Below are positions 24,291 through 35,158 of a stretch of DNA of 64,000 nucleotides, piece after piece. The first letter of the stretch is position 1. Every line of letters begins with the position of its first letter. The stretch covers positions 80,620,541-80,684,540 of the forward strand of contig CM056376.1 in NCBI GenBank assembly GCA_029718625.1, written 5' to 3'. This DNA comes from Synaphobranchus kaupii (taxonomy: Eukaryota; Chordata; Actinopteri; Anguilliformes; Synaphobranchidae). The translations under genes and the position numbers were made by a program. Below the pieces are notes generated by a model. That model did not search any database and had not been told where the DNA came from. It saw only the letters and a program-made list of their open reading frames with translations.

Positions 24291-24332
24291 ATAGTAATTA
24301 TAAGCCTGAGAAGTTCCTCTTCAGCCAAGGGA

Positions 24333-24360
24333 CGTTTTTATATGGGTCTGTATCACTGTG
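24333..24360 (-). promoter_or_regulatory. Recombination signal (12-bp spacer) of V1
   Basis: On the minus strand, directly after the V exon: heptamer CACAGTG, 12-bp spacer ATACAGACCCAT, nonamer ATAAAAACG. A V segment with a 12-bp spacer is the kappa arrangement and would pair with a J carrying a 23-bp spacer. Confidence 0.9.
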
Positions 24361-24886
24361 TGAGTGGAGTCGTATAGTGCTGCTGACAGTAGTAATCTCC
24401 TGCATCTTCAGCCTGGACTCCACTGATTTTCAGCATGAAGTTGGTTCCAGACCTGCCATCAGAGAATCGGGCTGGAGTCCCTGACACTCTACTACCCACG
24501 GAGCTGAACAGGAGTTTATGAGTTTCTCCAGGTCTCTGCAGATACCAGGCTAAACTACTAGTAAAATCAGAGCTGCTGGACCTGCAGTTGAGAGTGACAC
24601 TCCCTCCAACAGTGACAGACTCCACTGTGGGACTTTGAGTCAGGATGATATCAGCGTTGGTCCCTGGGAATAAAACAAAATATCAGCTCAATCATTGCTA
24701 CTTTAAACCGGCTGTAACACTGAAGACAATTTGATTTAATTTTCAATTACTAAAAGTTATCACACTCCAGTAAAGAGATGATGAATATTCTCTGAATGAA
24801 AAGCAATCTCAGTGGTAAAGTGGACAGAGGTTCTTACCATGAACAGAGATTAAGAGTGTGAAGAGGAGCAGTCCCAGTGCAGCCAT
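24361..24886 (-). CDS. Immunoglobulin light-chain V segment V1, kappa-type (two exons)
   Basis: Leader exon 24886-24838 encodes MAALGLLLFTLLISVHG and ends at a GTAAGAA donor. An intron of 174 bp follows, then the V exon 24663-24361 after a TTCCCAG acceptor; phase is kept (split Gly codon). The mature domain starts TNADIILTQSPTVE. It has the framework-1 cysteine in LNCRSS, the Trp in LAWYLQRPGE, and the framework-3 motif AEDAGDYYC. The CDR3 stub QQHYTTPL runs into the recombination signal. No stop or frameshift is present, so it looks usable as an antibody light-chain V segment. Its products would be secreted or displayed on B cells after joining to J and C. Teleost kappa-like isotypes (L1/L3) are the closest family from memory. 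Confidence 0.93.
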
Positions 24887-24965
24887 GCTCTACCGAAACG
24901 TGTCAGAGACTGAGAAAGTGCTCAACTGTTTCAAGCATTAAGCTCCTCGGCAATGAAGGCTGCAG

Positions 24966-25015
24966 ATTTATAACTGCTGAAGTGTGGAGCACTGAGGCAG
25001 GGCAGGTATGCAAAT
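24966..25015 (-). promoter_or_regulatory. V1 promoter: octamer and TATA
   Basis: A perfect octamer ATTTGCAT is on the minus strand (25015-25008), with TTATAAAT at 24973-24966. These lie about 122 and 80 bases upstream of the leader ATG. This is the standard B-cell-specific V promoter layout (Oct factors). Confidence 0.88.
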
Positions 25016-25715
25016 CTTTGGCCTGTAAGCAAATCTCTGACACACAGTTTGTTGAGTCTGAGGTATGAACAACACATGTTAGTGTGTGCAAAGGCTTGGA
25101 TACTTAAATTTAAAAGGGTGGGGAAAGTTTTAAAAGACTGTTGGGAAAAACTGCATCGATTCAGAATAGTGCAGAAAGTATGCACTCTCCTCTAAAAGTG
25201 AAGTTGCCACCACTTCTTGTCACACCACAGTTTGCAAGTCCAGCTTGCGCAGACATGAAACAAAGGAAGCCGTGATGTGCAGCTCCACAGGAGGACTTAC
25301 AAGCACTCAGGCAACAGGGGTCGCCATTGAGCAATGACCAGTAATCCCAGCCTAAATTGAAACCGTCCCATGTCTTGGTGATTCGAGATGCAAGAGCCAT
25401 TTGTGTGTTGCCTTGCAGGGCTGCCTGCCACAGTCAACACAGCCTGGGTTCAATACCAGATCACTGGGCTCATCCATGCAGTAGACCAGTGCCTTAACAG
25501 GATGAGCTGAGAAAAATGAAACTGAAACATGTTGCATGAAAACGTGACATCATGAATAAACATATTGAAACTTATTCTGGCATGGTAACTTCCTTACTTC
25601 CTAACTCCCATGTCAACTCTTCATAAATACCCTCAAGAAAGCACTATGTGAGCTTGGGTTTGTCATACAAAACGATTTTTCACAAAATTGTTTTCTGGGC
25701 AGCCTAATTGTTAAG

Positions 25716-26035
25716 AAATTATTTGTTTGTTTTTAATTGTTGGTCTATTGCAGTGGCGGCCGCTGAGCTGAAAATTGAAGGGGCGGAAAACTTCAATTAA
25801 CAAATTGAATTGTGTTTTCAATCATTTTCCTTGATTAACAATGCAGCAATTTATTTTAAAAAATACACAATACTATCAGATATCATCAGTTTTCCTCAAT
25901 TAGGCTATTAGGCGAGTATAAAATTATTTTTATTTGCATCGCAAAATTGTGCACATTTTATAATAAATAAAAAAATTCTGGATATGTTATATTTGTCAAT
26001 TAAATGATCTTGAAATGATCTGTTAATGTAGCCTT
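25716..26035. other. Unique flank, nothing recognised
   Basis: AT-rich sequence after the end of V duplication copy 1, with an isolated GGCGGCCGC tract near 25755. Confidence 0.4.
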
Positions 26036-26723
26036 TGTTACAAGGATACGCTCAGGATAGGACCCCAATGCAGGACTCAGAGACAGAAAGCTGGTAGTAC
26101 TCCACCCAGATGTTTATTAAATAAATGCCCACACAGGGCAGCAGGCAGGAGATACAGGAGATGGATAGGCAAGACTGTGTTGTGAGATGGAGTCCGGGTA
26201 AACTGAGCGGAGGAAACGGGCAGGCAGGAAACAGGGCTGGGCAAAAATAAACTGGGCTGGTGTCAGGACTGAACTGAGATCGGGCAGGAGGGAATCAGGC
26301 TGGGCGAGCTGACAAAAAGGAACACAGACAGGTTAAGGAACACAACAAAACAGGATCTCATAGATGAGTCAATGGCCGGGGTTAATCTCAACACAAAATG
26401 AGAAAACGATCTGGTGCTGACTAGTGTGTGGGCAGAAACTAAAATAGTGCAAAAACCAGGTGCAGTAACTTTCGTGATACTACAGGGCGTGAGGAATGTA
26501 GGTGAGCGGGTGTGGTGGTTGGCTGGTGACGAGAGGGGAGAGACTGGGGCTGATCAGGGGGAGGAACCGGGAACTACCAGGGAAGCTACGCCAAGCCTGC
26601 AAACGTAAGCAACTGAAAGTAAAGACACACACGGTAAACATAAAAACATGACATGAAACGAAAGGAACGGGAGCACACAAGACATGTAAGGAAGGTGGAC
26701 TGGAGGAACAGCGGGATGTTACA
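26036..26723 (-). repeat. Solo LTR of a Gypsy-type element
   Basis: 688 bp starting TGTTACA and ending TGTTACA (TG...CA). Internal features match the large Gypsy LTR layout on the minus strand: a CCAATGCAGGACTCAGAGACAG tract near the terminus, then TTTATTAAATAAA. Flanks GCCTT and GGCTT may be a 5-bp target duplication with one mismatch. No internal coding region remains. Confidence 0.65.
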
Positions 26724-27137
26724 GGCTTTATTACAGGCGATGATGCTGAAAGCTAATGCAGTAGGTAACAGACTGGTGTATCATTTTTCATTAAGTGTAC
26801 TTGGTGACTAATGGTAATTCATCATTTATTGTTTCTAAAATCATGTGAAGATAGATGCCATTATTCCTGCCAATGGATTCATCAGATCTGTGGCACTCTT
26901 GTTACTCTTGTTAAGGAAAATTTATATCATGGTTAACGTATCAATTTTTATTGAGGGTTATGGAATGGCTTACATTTTCATGGCTTCTTATAGAATTGTT
27001 ACTGTAATAATGCATGCCAATTCCAGCTAAACAACAGAAGAAAGCTTTTATTCCCACATGAGAAGCTCTGTTGTAATGTAGTGTATGTCTGTTTCTTTGT
27101 GCCATAATATACAAACATTATTTTAGATATTGGAATG
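26724..27137. other. Intergenic, nothing recognised
   Basis: AT-rich, no supported feature before the second duplication block. Confidence 0.4.
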
Positions 27138-27230
27138 GAGTTATTTGAAAAAAGTAAAGCAACTGCAATTAAATTTCAAAAAAAGTGCTCAACCCTTTTA
27201 TGTGCCAATCGTTAAATAGTGTGTCATATC

Positions 27231-27280
<50 letters not shown>

Positions 27281-29615
27281 CAAGAAAACTATCATTTGCA
27301 GCAACTGGGGAGAGCAATGAGGGTGACTGAAGCCAAAATTTGCCAAAATTGACATCATAATTTACGTGAACGTTTTAGGGCTGGATTATAGCGGAAAACC
27401 ACTTGATACTAACAGCTTCAGTTTGAAGTGGAAACTGCCATTTCAGGACTCAACAGACTGAAACTTAAACCTGCTCTTTATACGTATTGCTTATATAATT
27501 ATATTAATTCACAGCAAGCAATAAAAATGACAGAATGTTGTTAAAAAGAGATTTATTCCCCTTTGCAGTGGATTTGCAAAAACTTGTAATTTAATTTAAA
27601 TTACCTCAAATAGTAGTCCTTGGAAGCGATCCTGAATCAGTGGTCATCATGGTCCCTCCAAATACCCCTATTTCGGCTTGGAAATACAATATGTAGCCTA
27701 CACCAACAGTATTAACCAAGATACATTATTACATCCAAATGTAGTACTGGTATCCATATTACATTTCCGATAAATTACATTCAGCAATGAAACTTGTGAA
27801 ATAAATATAAAACTTTGTAAACATGTCAAATGTGACCTGTAGAATGATAGATGATAAAGCTGGTCCCATTGAGAAGCTCCGTATAACATTTTCACTGAAG
27901 AAAGGAACTACCAAATCTCAAAAATATATTATTACAGATTATTTAACTTCTGCTTCACAACATTCAGGTTGTCACTTGAAAAAACATATTTTCTCTATTT
28001 CAGATGTCTATTTGGAATTTGTATGTGTAATGTGTCCTTATATTGCAGGTTGTCCAAAATAGAGTAGTCTAGTTAATTACCTCAGTAAAACCTCCTTTTC
28101 CTTTACCTTGGCTGAAATTTATAAAGTAACAGCACATCCATTTTTTTATTAGTGTCACTGCAAACATATTTGAGCACTAAGCAGCATCTGGTGGTGAAAC
28201 AACATAACGTATGATTGAAAAATGAACCTCTGCTTATAATCCATGTACATAAATATAATTTAATTCAGGTACTCATACCAATATGATACCAATATGATCA
28301 TCCTCCACACAGCGGCAGCAGTCTAGGGGATTTTGGGTTGTGAAACTGAGAGTCAGATTAGTCATATTTGCATAGGCAGGATGGCGTGGTGCTGCTGCAC
28401 CCAGAATAGAGCAGCCCTGTTGATAGATGTTCACCCATCCCCAGGGGGTTAGAACACGCTGGGGCTGGGAGAGAACTGTACACCATGAAGCTGCAGTTAA
28501 TACAGTAATGCACTGCAAAATCCTCAGTCCCAAATAAACTCTACCACATTTGCGGTATTAGAGTTAAAAGTCCGATATCAGTGTTAGTTCTACGCCGAAC
28601 ACTTTGCTCTCTTGGGCTCTCATTGCAAAAGCCTCATGTGAGCTGTTAAATCAAGCGTTTTACCTTTTATATTTCATATCACTCAAAAGTCTTGAGTGGG
28701 GCTCAAGTATAGCAATTGAAATCAGACCGTTGGAGTTTAGATCCATTACGATTCTGGCAGTTTGTGCAAAATCTACAGGGAATACTATCACTACTGTGAG
28801 AGCCATAATTCAGAACAACAAAAGAAGAAAACTGTCTAGGTTACATTGTCATTCATGCACATATTTTTCCTAAGTCTCTGACTGAGTATACACTAATGCC
28901 TTTAGTCTGTATTCCATATTCAGCTATGTGCAGGGTACCGTAATGTTTGTGCCACTGGGCGTGTGTGCCCTGTTCTCTTCGCCTGCTGGAAGTAATCTGT
29001 GAAAGTACAGCTGCATTTAGTGTCTCTTGAGAATTGAGTGCTGCTACACTCCTGGGTCACTGCTGTTCTCCACTGGAGGATGTGCCAATAGTATCTGTCC
29101 TGAGTCCTAACCACATACTACAGACAACTGCTGAAATACGGACTGTTCCCCAGCATTAAATATACTCACATATAAAATATACTCATCTTATATAACACGG
29201 ACGTCTGTAGCTGGACTGTAGTGATGCATTGTGCCTGCAGGTGTTTGCATGTGTAATGGTCAGGGTTTTTTTTTTTTTAAAGAATTTTTCAGGGTTATTG
29301 TTTTTTTCACATGGAATAGGAAATACCACCCAATTCACTTACCAACTTTCTATTGCCCAATAAATAGCATGTGATTTTAATGGTGTTAAAACATATTGGC
29401 ATGTACAATGCTGAGACTAAAATATGTTTGTCATTGTGTGAAATGGCAGCTAGAGAAAGTAGGAGTCTCTGAAGAATTGTTTGCAAGATTTGCAAGAGTT
29501 AGTATATAATTTTACTATGGAAATAAACTCACTACATGGTTATTCATCTTTATATGCCTCACAGAGTAAACTGAGCATACGAGTGCTTTAACAACACACT
29601 TTCTCAAATTTTTAA
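27138..29615. repeat. Segmental duplication, copy 2 (partner 15244-18210)
   Basis: Direct duplicate of the block at 15244-18210, with a longer AG microsatellite at about 27233-27278 and without the LINE insert. An isolated minus-strand TEDFAVHYC-like stretch (about 28530-28500, also near 16750-16715) recalls a V framework-3 end, but no V domain lies around it. Confidence 0.9.
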
Positions 29616-30642
29616 GTGGTGCAGCCGCTTCTATACGTGACGTGTGTCCGTGTGTCCGTTCGTAGCATGAGATTTAAACCAATCAAGAGTTGCCTATGCG
29701 TCACATGCCCGGCAATACAATAGTAGCTTGAGAAAAGCATGCCCAGCTTCAGACAGCTCTATCTCAAAAAATATACATGTCACAGCTTAGATATTCACAC
29801 CGTAGGAATCCTGGGAACCAGATGCACATTAGTTAACACATAAATACGGTTGAAGTTTTATTTTACAGATCACTACATGTAAAAGCCATATGAACACATC
29901 AGCCAAATGAGCACAAGTGAGAAATAAACATGAACATATTTATTTCAACCTGCATAACGCACAAGAGTAATGATTCCAGTGCTTCTTCCTATATTTTGTG
30001 TTGTATATTTATGTATTGTGCTGTAGCCTATAGTTTGCAGTGATGAGTCTCGCAGTCAAACTTCACAAAAGCTAAATATTGTACTCAAGTCTTAAATCAT
30101 CCCTTACATTTCTATTCCTATTCTGAAGTTATTTTTTCATATGAAATTATCTACAGTATATAACTATTCAAACAAAATATGCAAAAACAACCAAACAAGT
30201 GTCAAAATCTCAAAGAATATTCATTTTACATCCATAGTTATAGTTCAAATTGATAAATACATACACCTGTTTTTTTTAAATAATGTTTTTACGTACAAAA
30301 AATGCGTGAAAACGTACAAGCGTTTTTACATAACAGCAACGTATTACAGCCCCACGTGCGATAGGTAGTCGCTGTGGAAATGTAATGGGCATTTGGCGAA
30401 ACGGAATAAGAAACTCTACAACTTTTGAATTTCAGAGAAATATGAATACTGTAATTGGGACGTTGACAACTACCACTAGGGGGCCACCATGTATAGGGTT
30501 AAATCATCCCTTTACATTCCGAAGTTATATTTTCACGCCACACTATGTACAGTATACTATTCAAACTGAATATGTATAAACAACCAAACAAAATTACTTC
30601 AACATGATTGTCAATCAAAATTATTCTAACAAAATAAAGCCA
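29616..30642. other. Intergenic with a short direct repeat
   Basis: Bases about 30095-30200 and 30497-30600 are similar in direct orientation (both near CTTTACATTC and CAAACAACCAAACAA-like tracts). No gene recognised. Confidence 0.45.
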
Positions 30643-31651
30643 TCAATTAAATTCCTTTTGAAATGCCTGTGTGGGGCAAATTCTCAGGGCCACTGTGATG
30701 AGTTCCTCCACATCAGTTTCCTTCAGTTTTTCATGATTGCTCCTAGAAATAGAACATGTTTTATTCTTTCTTTTTCTATATCATTTAAACAGCACATTAA
30801 CACAATTGAATACAAGCATTTGTGTATTTGACTAATACTGTAAGGCAAAACTTAAATACCAATTCTTCATGATGCATATATTTCACTCATTTAAATTGAC
30901 AGTAACCTGAGGTGCTTTTGCATAGGAATTCAGATGAAACCATAGGCTAATTTAAAAAACCTGTATAGAATAGGTTAATATAATATACATATATAATGTA
31001 CCTCATATACATATAATTTAGGTAAAAAATCATGAGTTTTAGGACATAGTGTTGGTATCCTATTTTAGGCAAAAGGAAATGAATAAATGTGCAACACTCA
31101 ATTTTATGTCCTTTTCAAGAAAGATAAAATGAAAAGTCACCAGTGTAAGCTAAACTTGCCTATTATCACATGGCAATTCCTGATGTCTTGGAAGGCCAGT
31201 TTTTCCCCCTCAATGTGTAGGTCCTCAACACTTGATTAGATGCCACCGCACACAACATTTTGTGAAGAGCTGCCCCTGGGTTAGCTCTTCCAAGAGAACA
31301 AAGGTAGTTCATGATTCTGTAGCCTACTATAAGATAAATTAATTTAATTTATAAATAAAAAATTACAGTAGGCATAAAGTGCTGTTGATACTTCAGTTTA
31401 GACTTAAATTGATTATGCCATAATGATGTCATAACTAAGTGGGTATCTTAGTTTTAAAATGTTATTTTCACAGCTTCTTCCATGTTTACCATCTTTGTCC
31501 TCTTTTCCATCTCAGTCTTCCTTGTTGAGCTGTTGGAGCTCCTCCACATTCTGACATGGACCATTTTCCATTATGTCCTCCTTTGCCTCTCCCCTAGCTG
31601 CCAGTATTCTCCTTTGCATTGCAATGATTTCTTGCTGGGTCTCTGCAAATT
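30643..31651 (-). pseudogene. DUF4806-like gene remnant, three exon-like pieces
   Basis: Three minus-strand open pieces sit after plausible AG acceptors. Piece A (31651-31490) reads EFAETQQEIIAMQRRILAA and then NVEELQQLNKED before a TGA, with a GTAAAC donor-like site at its end. Piece B (31316-31166) reads RIMNYLCSLGRANPGAALHK, then MLCAVASNQVLRTYTLRGK. Piece C (30742-30643) reads SNHEKLKETDVEELITVALR and ends at TGA. The order (coil, VEEL segment, L-x-LG...RGK core, acidic-helix tail) fits DUF4806 proteins, which are multicopy and often transposon-linked in fish. In-frame stops in A and B suggest it is dead. Recognition is from pattern memory, so moderate confidence. Confidence 0.5.
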
Positions 31652-31829
31652 CTTGCAAGAGAAAGATTAAAGATTAAATGTTGTGCAGGTGTGCATGTGT
31701 GTAGTCATGTGTGTAGTTTTTTTGCTACTTCTGACAAGGCCTGGGGCTCTTCAGGCAGAAGTTGTGACAGCTGTGTCATAAAACAAAAATATACTTAAGC
31801 ACCAAACTATTACATTATTTTTATATATC

Positions 31830-32930
31830 GGGGCATGCTCCATACCTATACAGCACAGAGAGTTTGGCCGTTGTTTTTTCATCTTACCATTTGAAGAGAA
31901 TGTGGCATCCAGGCATTAAAGCACAACTGAACATTGGTAGAATTTTGGGTTGTGTAATTACCTGGCCATGATATGAGTCCAAATGGTGGCGAAATACAGT
32001 GAGCACCATAATTCATTGGACAGTGACACATTTTTTGTTATTTTGGTTCTGTACTCGAGCACTTTGAGTTTGAAAGGATACAATGACAAATATTAAAGTG
32101 CAGACTGTCAGCCTTAATTTGAGGGTATTTTCATCCATATCGGATGAACCGTTTAAAAATTATAGAACCATTTGTATTGGGCATCAATATTATATATCAC
32201 AGAGTTGTTTCTCCTGACAAATTTTCCTATTGAACTCTGGTTATTGTTTGTATTGACAGAATCCACTTCGTTCACGTTCGTATACATGCTAGAAGTGTCA
32301 TTTTGAGACCGTTTTAGCTGCCCTATAGAAGTGAATGGAGAACGACAAATAACCGTATTCTGGATTATCACCCCAGGGGAGCACAGAACAACTAACGAAC
32401 ATATTTTGCCACCATTTGGACTCATATCATGGCCAGGTAACTACACAACCCAAAGTTCTACCAAAGTTCAGTTGTGCTTTAAATGTCAAATGCTGCCTCA
32501 TAGAGGAACACAGCTGTGCTGCTCGGTCCCCTAATAATAATGCATTTTATTCATGATGTGCTTCTCATAGACCCAAAGCATTGGAAGCAAACAATTGTTC
32601 AAACATATAGTCTAGTAATATTTTACCTTTCTAAGTGTAACACATCTGAATTGCAGATTATTTCCACTATAAATGATTGGCATTTGACACTTTTGACATG
32701 GCACATGAAGTTTGAATTACCACATTCTCCTCAGATGGTAAGATGGAAAAACATGAGGCCAAGTTACATTAAATAATTTAAGAAAGATTCGGTAGCATTG
32801 TTTGGGAATAGAGCTAGTGTAATTAGTTATAATAGACAATATTGTTTGTTGTAACTTGGCCTCATTTTGACATCAATACTTGGCAACTTGGTATTTTTGT
32901 ACGTTGAAAACGTTTATGGTTGAGATTAAC
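31830..32930. repeat. Older third copy of the composite fold-back repeat
   Basis: GGGGCATGCTCCATACCTATACAGC-like sequence near 31832, and the arm-like GGCCAAGTTACATTAAATAA tract with its continuation at about 32757-32930, resemble parts of the copies at 33249-36368 and 44005-54040 but are more diverged. The TTAA MITE lies inside. Confidence 0.45.
31916..32482. repeat. MITE with long inverted ends at TTAA (copy 1)
   Basis: Both ends carry TTAAAGCACAACTG in inverted orientation. The ends share long inverted stretches with 38081-38872. TTAA at both borders suggests a piggyBac-type target site. A second MITE-like sequence (AGTGAGCACCATAATTCATT, from 31998) is nested inside. No coding capacity. 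Confidence 0.6.
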
Positions 32931-33248
32931 TTTACTTAAAAGAATGCTATGAAATTTTGTCAAGATACCTTGAAGATGAGGCAATGTGCTTGCTGATGAT
33001 AGCTCTATGGATGAAGTATGTGCTGTTGAAATAAGTGTGAAAAGTCCTTAATGTAGGCTACTGTATGTGATTATATAAAAAGTGTCGATTTATTTAAAAT
33101 AGGCAATATCCCTCATAAAAGTGCAGGTATAGGTAGTAGAAAATAATGATGCCCACTTGCAGTTTTTAGGGGCAGCCTGGCATGTCTCTTGGTTTGTGGT
33201 GGAAGGAAAACATGTTTTTTGCTAAAATTAAAACACATTAAGGCTGAT
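32931..33248. other. Intergenic, nothing recognised
   Basis: Short AT-rich segment; no supported feature. Confidence 0.4.
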
Positions 33249-33704
33249 TGGGATGGCAGGTATGCCATCCGCCAAGTTACGGCTTGGCGGGGCATGCCCC
33301 ATACCTATACAGCACCGAGAGTTTGGCACTTTTCAGGGTTTCCTACAGAAGTAACCACAATGACCATAGACTCTCAGCCCTTAAAAACATTAACTTCTGT
33401 ATGTTTTGACCTCATCTAACCACACAGCATTCAGATACAACTTCACACATCCACACAATAAAGCCCCAAACTTGGGTTATTTTGCCGTTTTTCTCCTTCC
33501 TCTTCCGCTTCTTCTTCTTCTTCTTCCCATTTGCCTGCCAAACTGCCTGCCTCCGTCACGATGTTATCCAATGGAGAGAATTATTATTTGAGGGTATGGT
33601 CCATATACCTGCTCATCAAGCTTATCGTCCAATAAAAACGCTTCATACTAATGTTTTTTAATGTTAATATAGCTAATGGCTTCATGCTTTCCAAGAAGCT
33701 ATTG

Positions 33705-33759
33705 TGGCTTAGTGGTTAAAACTGCAGTCTCTCACACAGTGGCTAGTGGGTTCGAGCCC
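33705..33759 (+). promoter_or_regulatory. tRNA-like pol III promoter (A and B boxes), copy A
   Basis: A box TGGCTTAGTGG (33705-33715) and B box GGTTCGAGCCC (33749-33759) at tRNA-like spacing suggest a tRNA-derived SINE head. No full cloverleaf was seen: the acceptor arms do not pair convincingly. Confidence 0.6.
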
Positions 33760-33897
33760 AGCAGGGCATGTGTATTTTCCAGAAAAACAATGTGCAACTG
33801 TTAAGTACTTTTCATTTCTTAGACTGTTATTATTTTCACATTGACACATTAACATATTTTTATTGCAAAGGCAAAAGAGGTTTACAATATTAACTGT

Positions 33898-34089
33898 TCA
33901 ATGTTTCACTTGTATTATATCACACCCTCCCCAAACCGGACGCTCGCTTTTGTCTGGTTTGGGGAGGGTGTTACGCTCTGCTCTTGCGGTCATGACTGAC
34001 TGAATGTGGAAACCCCTTGCCTCTGCCAACATTTCTTTATTCATTAATTTCTTCACTTCAGCTCTGTTCACTTTATCCTTTTCACACAT
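33898..34089 (-). other. 63-codon open frame conserved in both composite-repeat copies (copy A)
   Basis: It begins MCEKDKVNRAEVKKLMNKEM and differs from the frame at 44665-44856 at three residues. The start has a faint resemblance to an S100 EF-hand segment, but there is no second EF-hand and no gene structure. The 3' part is formed by the hairpin at 33922-33971. Could be a chance frame in a repeat. Confidence 0.35.
33922..33971. other. 50-nt hairpin, copy A
   Basis: Twenty-base arms starting ACACCCTCCCC and ending GGGGAGGGTGT around a 10-base loop, 19 of 20 paired. The equivalent at 44689-44738 is perfectly paired. Confidence 0.85.
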
Positions 34090-35158
34090 AACACAAGGTC
34101 ACCATAAAATTAACTACTAGGAAAATTAAGAATTTACAATAATAGCCTACATTAAGAATTGAGGATAGCCTCTTTTAAGCTGCAAGCCTTTAAGCAATCG
34201 GATTTATAAACCACCAATTCCCCAAACATATCTGATGCATGGTTAGTCACTTATAAATAAATAGATAGCCTCCGAATGTGGCTCTAGTCTACGCTACTCT
34301 GCTGATAATGTAGCTTACTGCAAACACTTTTAATTATTATACTAATAATAAGAAGAAGAAGAATAATCTCTGGTATGTACTTTCTTAGTAGTATCTACTG
34401 TTTTCTTTCTGGCTAAGATTCCTGGGAAATATGCGTTGTCCAATTAAGCTTGTTCGCCAACGTTACTTCCTGCTTCTCGTCAGGAAGCAGAAACAAGTTA
34501 GGCTACTACGAAGTGAATCAGCATGCATTATAGCCTACATTCATTGCACTACAGAAAACGAAACTAAACCTAGCTGTCCGGTACCAAAACATTTCCCGCA
34601 AGTAACGTTCTACACTACCGGAAAAAAAACTCTGCTGTGCAGAAACTCACTAGCTCGCTCACTAGCTCGTAGCCCACACATGGAAGGTTGGAGTTACGCA
34701 TCCACAGCCATCCAGCGTTGAATAGCCTAACGTTAAATGTATTTCATAGAATACTAATAGCCCTATTTTAAAACTGTATTTCCATATTTTACTGATGCAA
34801 ACTATTTAGGCTGTACTATTTAGGCTGTATGTCTTTCAGCTAGAATGTGTTTGCGTCTAGCCCATTGTGCAAGTATGTCTCCATGTAGACTTGGTTCATT
34901 AATTTACATGCTTCTTCATGATCCATAGCTCAGGTGGTGCTGTTCATTGTATTTCATTACACATTAAATACTGCTCATCTACAAACTCTTTTAATGTAAT
35001 TGTGTGCTGTCTGTAATAGGATAACTGTTCTCATTCTTGTCAATAGAGGGCGGTATGGTTAAGCGAATGTCTGCATACATTTCTTTGGAATGCATGTCTC
35101 TCTCCGTGTTTATCTTCATGCATTATTCATCATTAGTTAGCTATAAAAAATAAGTGAT

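Larger units (their letters stand above)
24291..25715. repeat. V-segment duplication unit, copy 1 (partner 36367-37825)
   Basis: Direct duplicate of 36367-37825, including V exon, intron, leader, promoter and about 700 bp of upstream flank, with small indels. Confidence 0.92.

Noticed and set aside
24877..25091. Small frames in the V promoter region, also conserved at 36945-37159
   Set aside because: They are shadows in duplicated promoter DNA; the octamer, TATA box and leader explain the conservation.
28604..28873. Possible heavy-chain V on the plus strand (CKAS-like and SLEW-like words at V-like spacing, octamer upstream)
   Set aside because: No leader without a stop, no convincing framework 3 or recombination signal, and the words lie in different frames; treated as coincidence.
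33705..33775. Genuine tRNA gene
   Set aside because: Only the A and B boxes fit; acceptor and anticodon stems do not pair and the sequence is part of a dispersed repeat.
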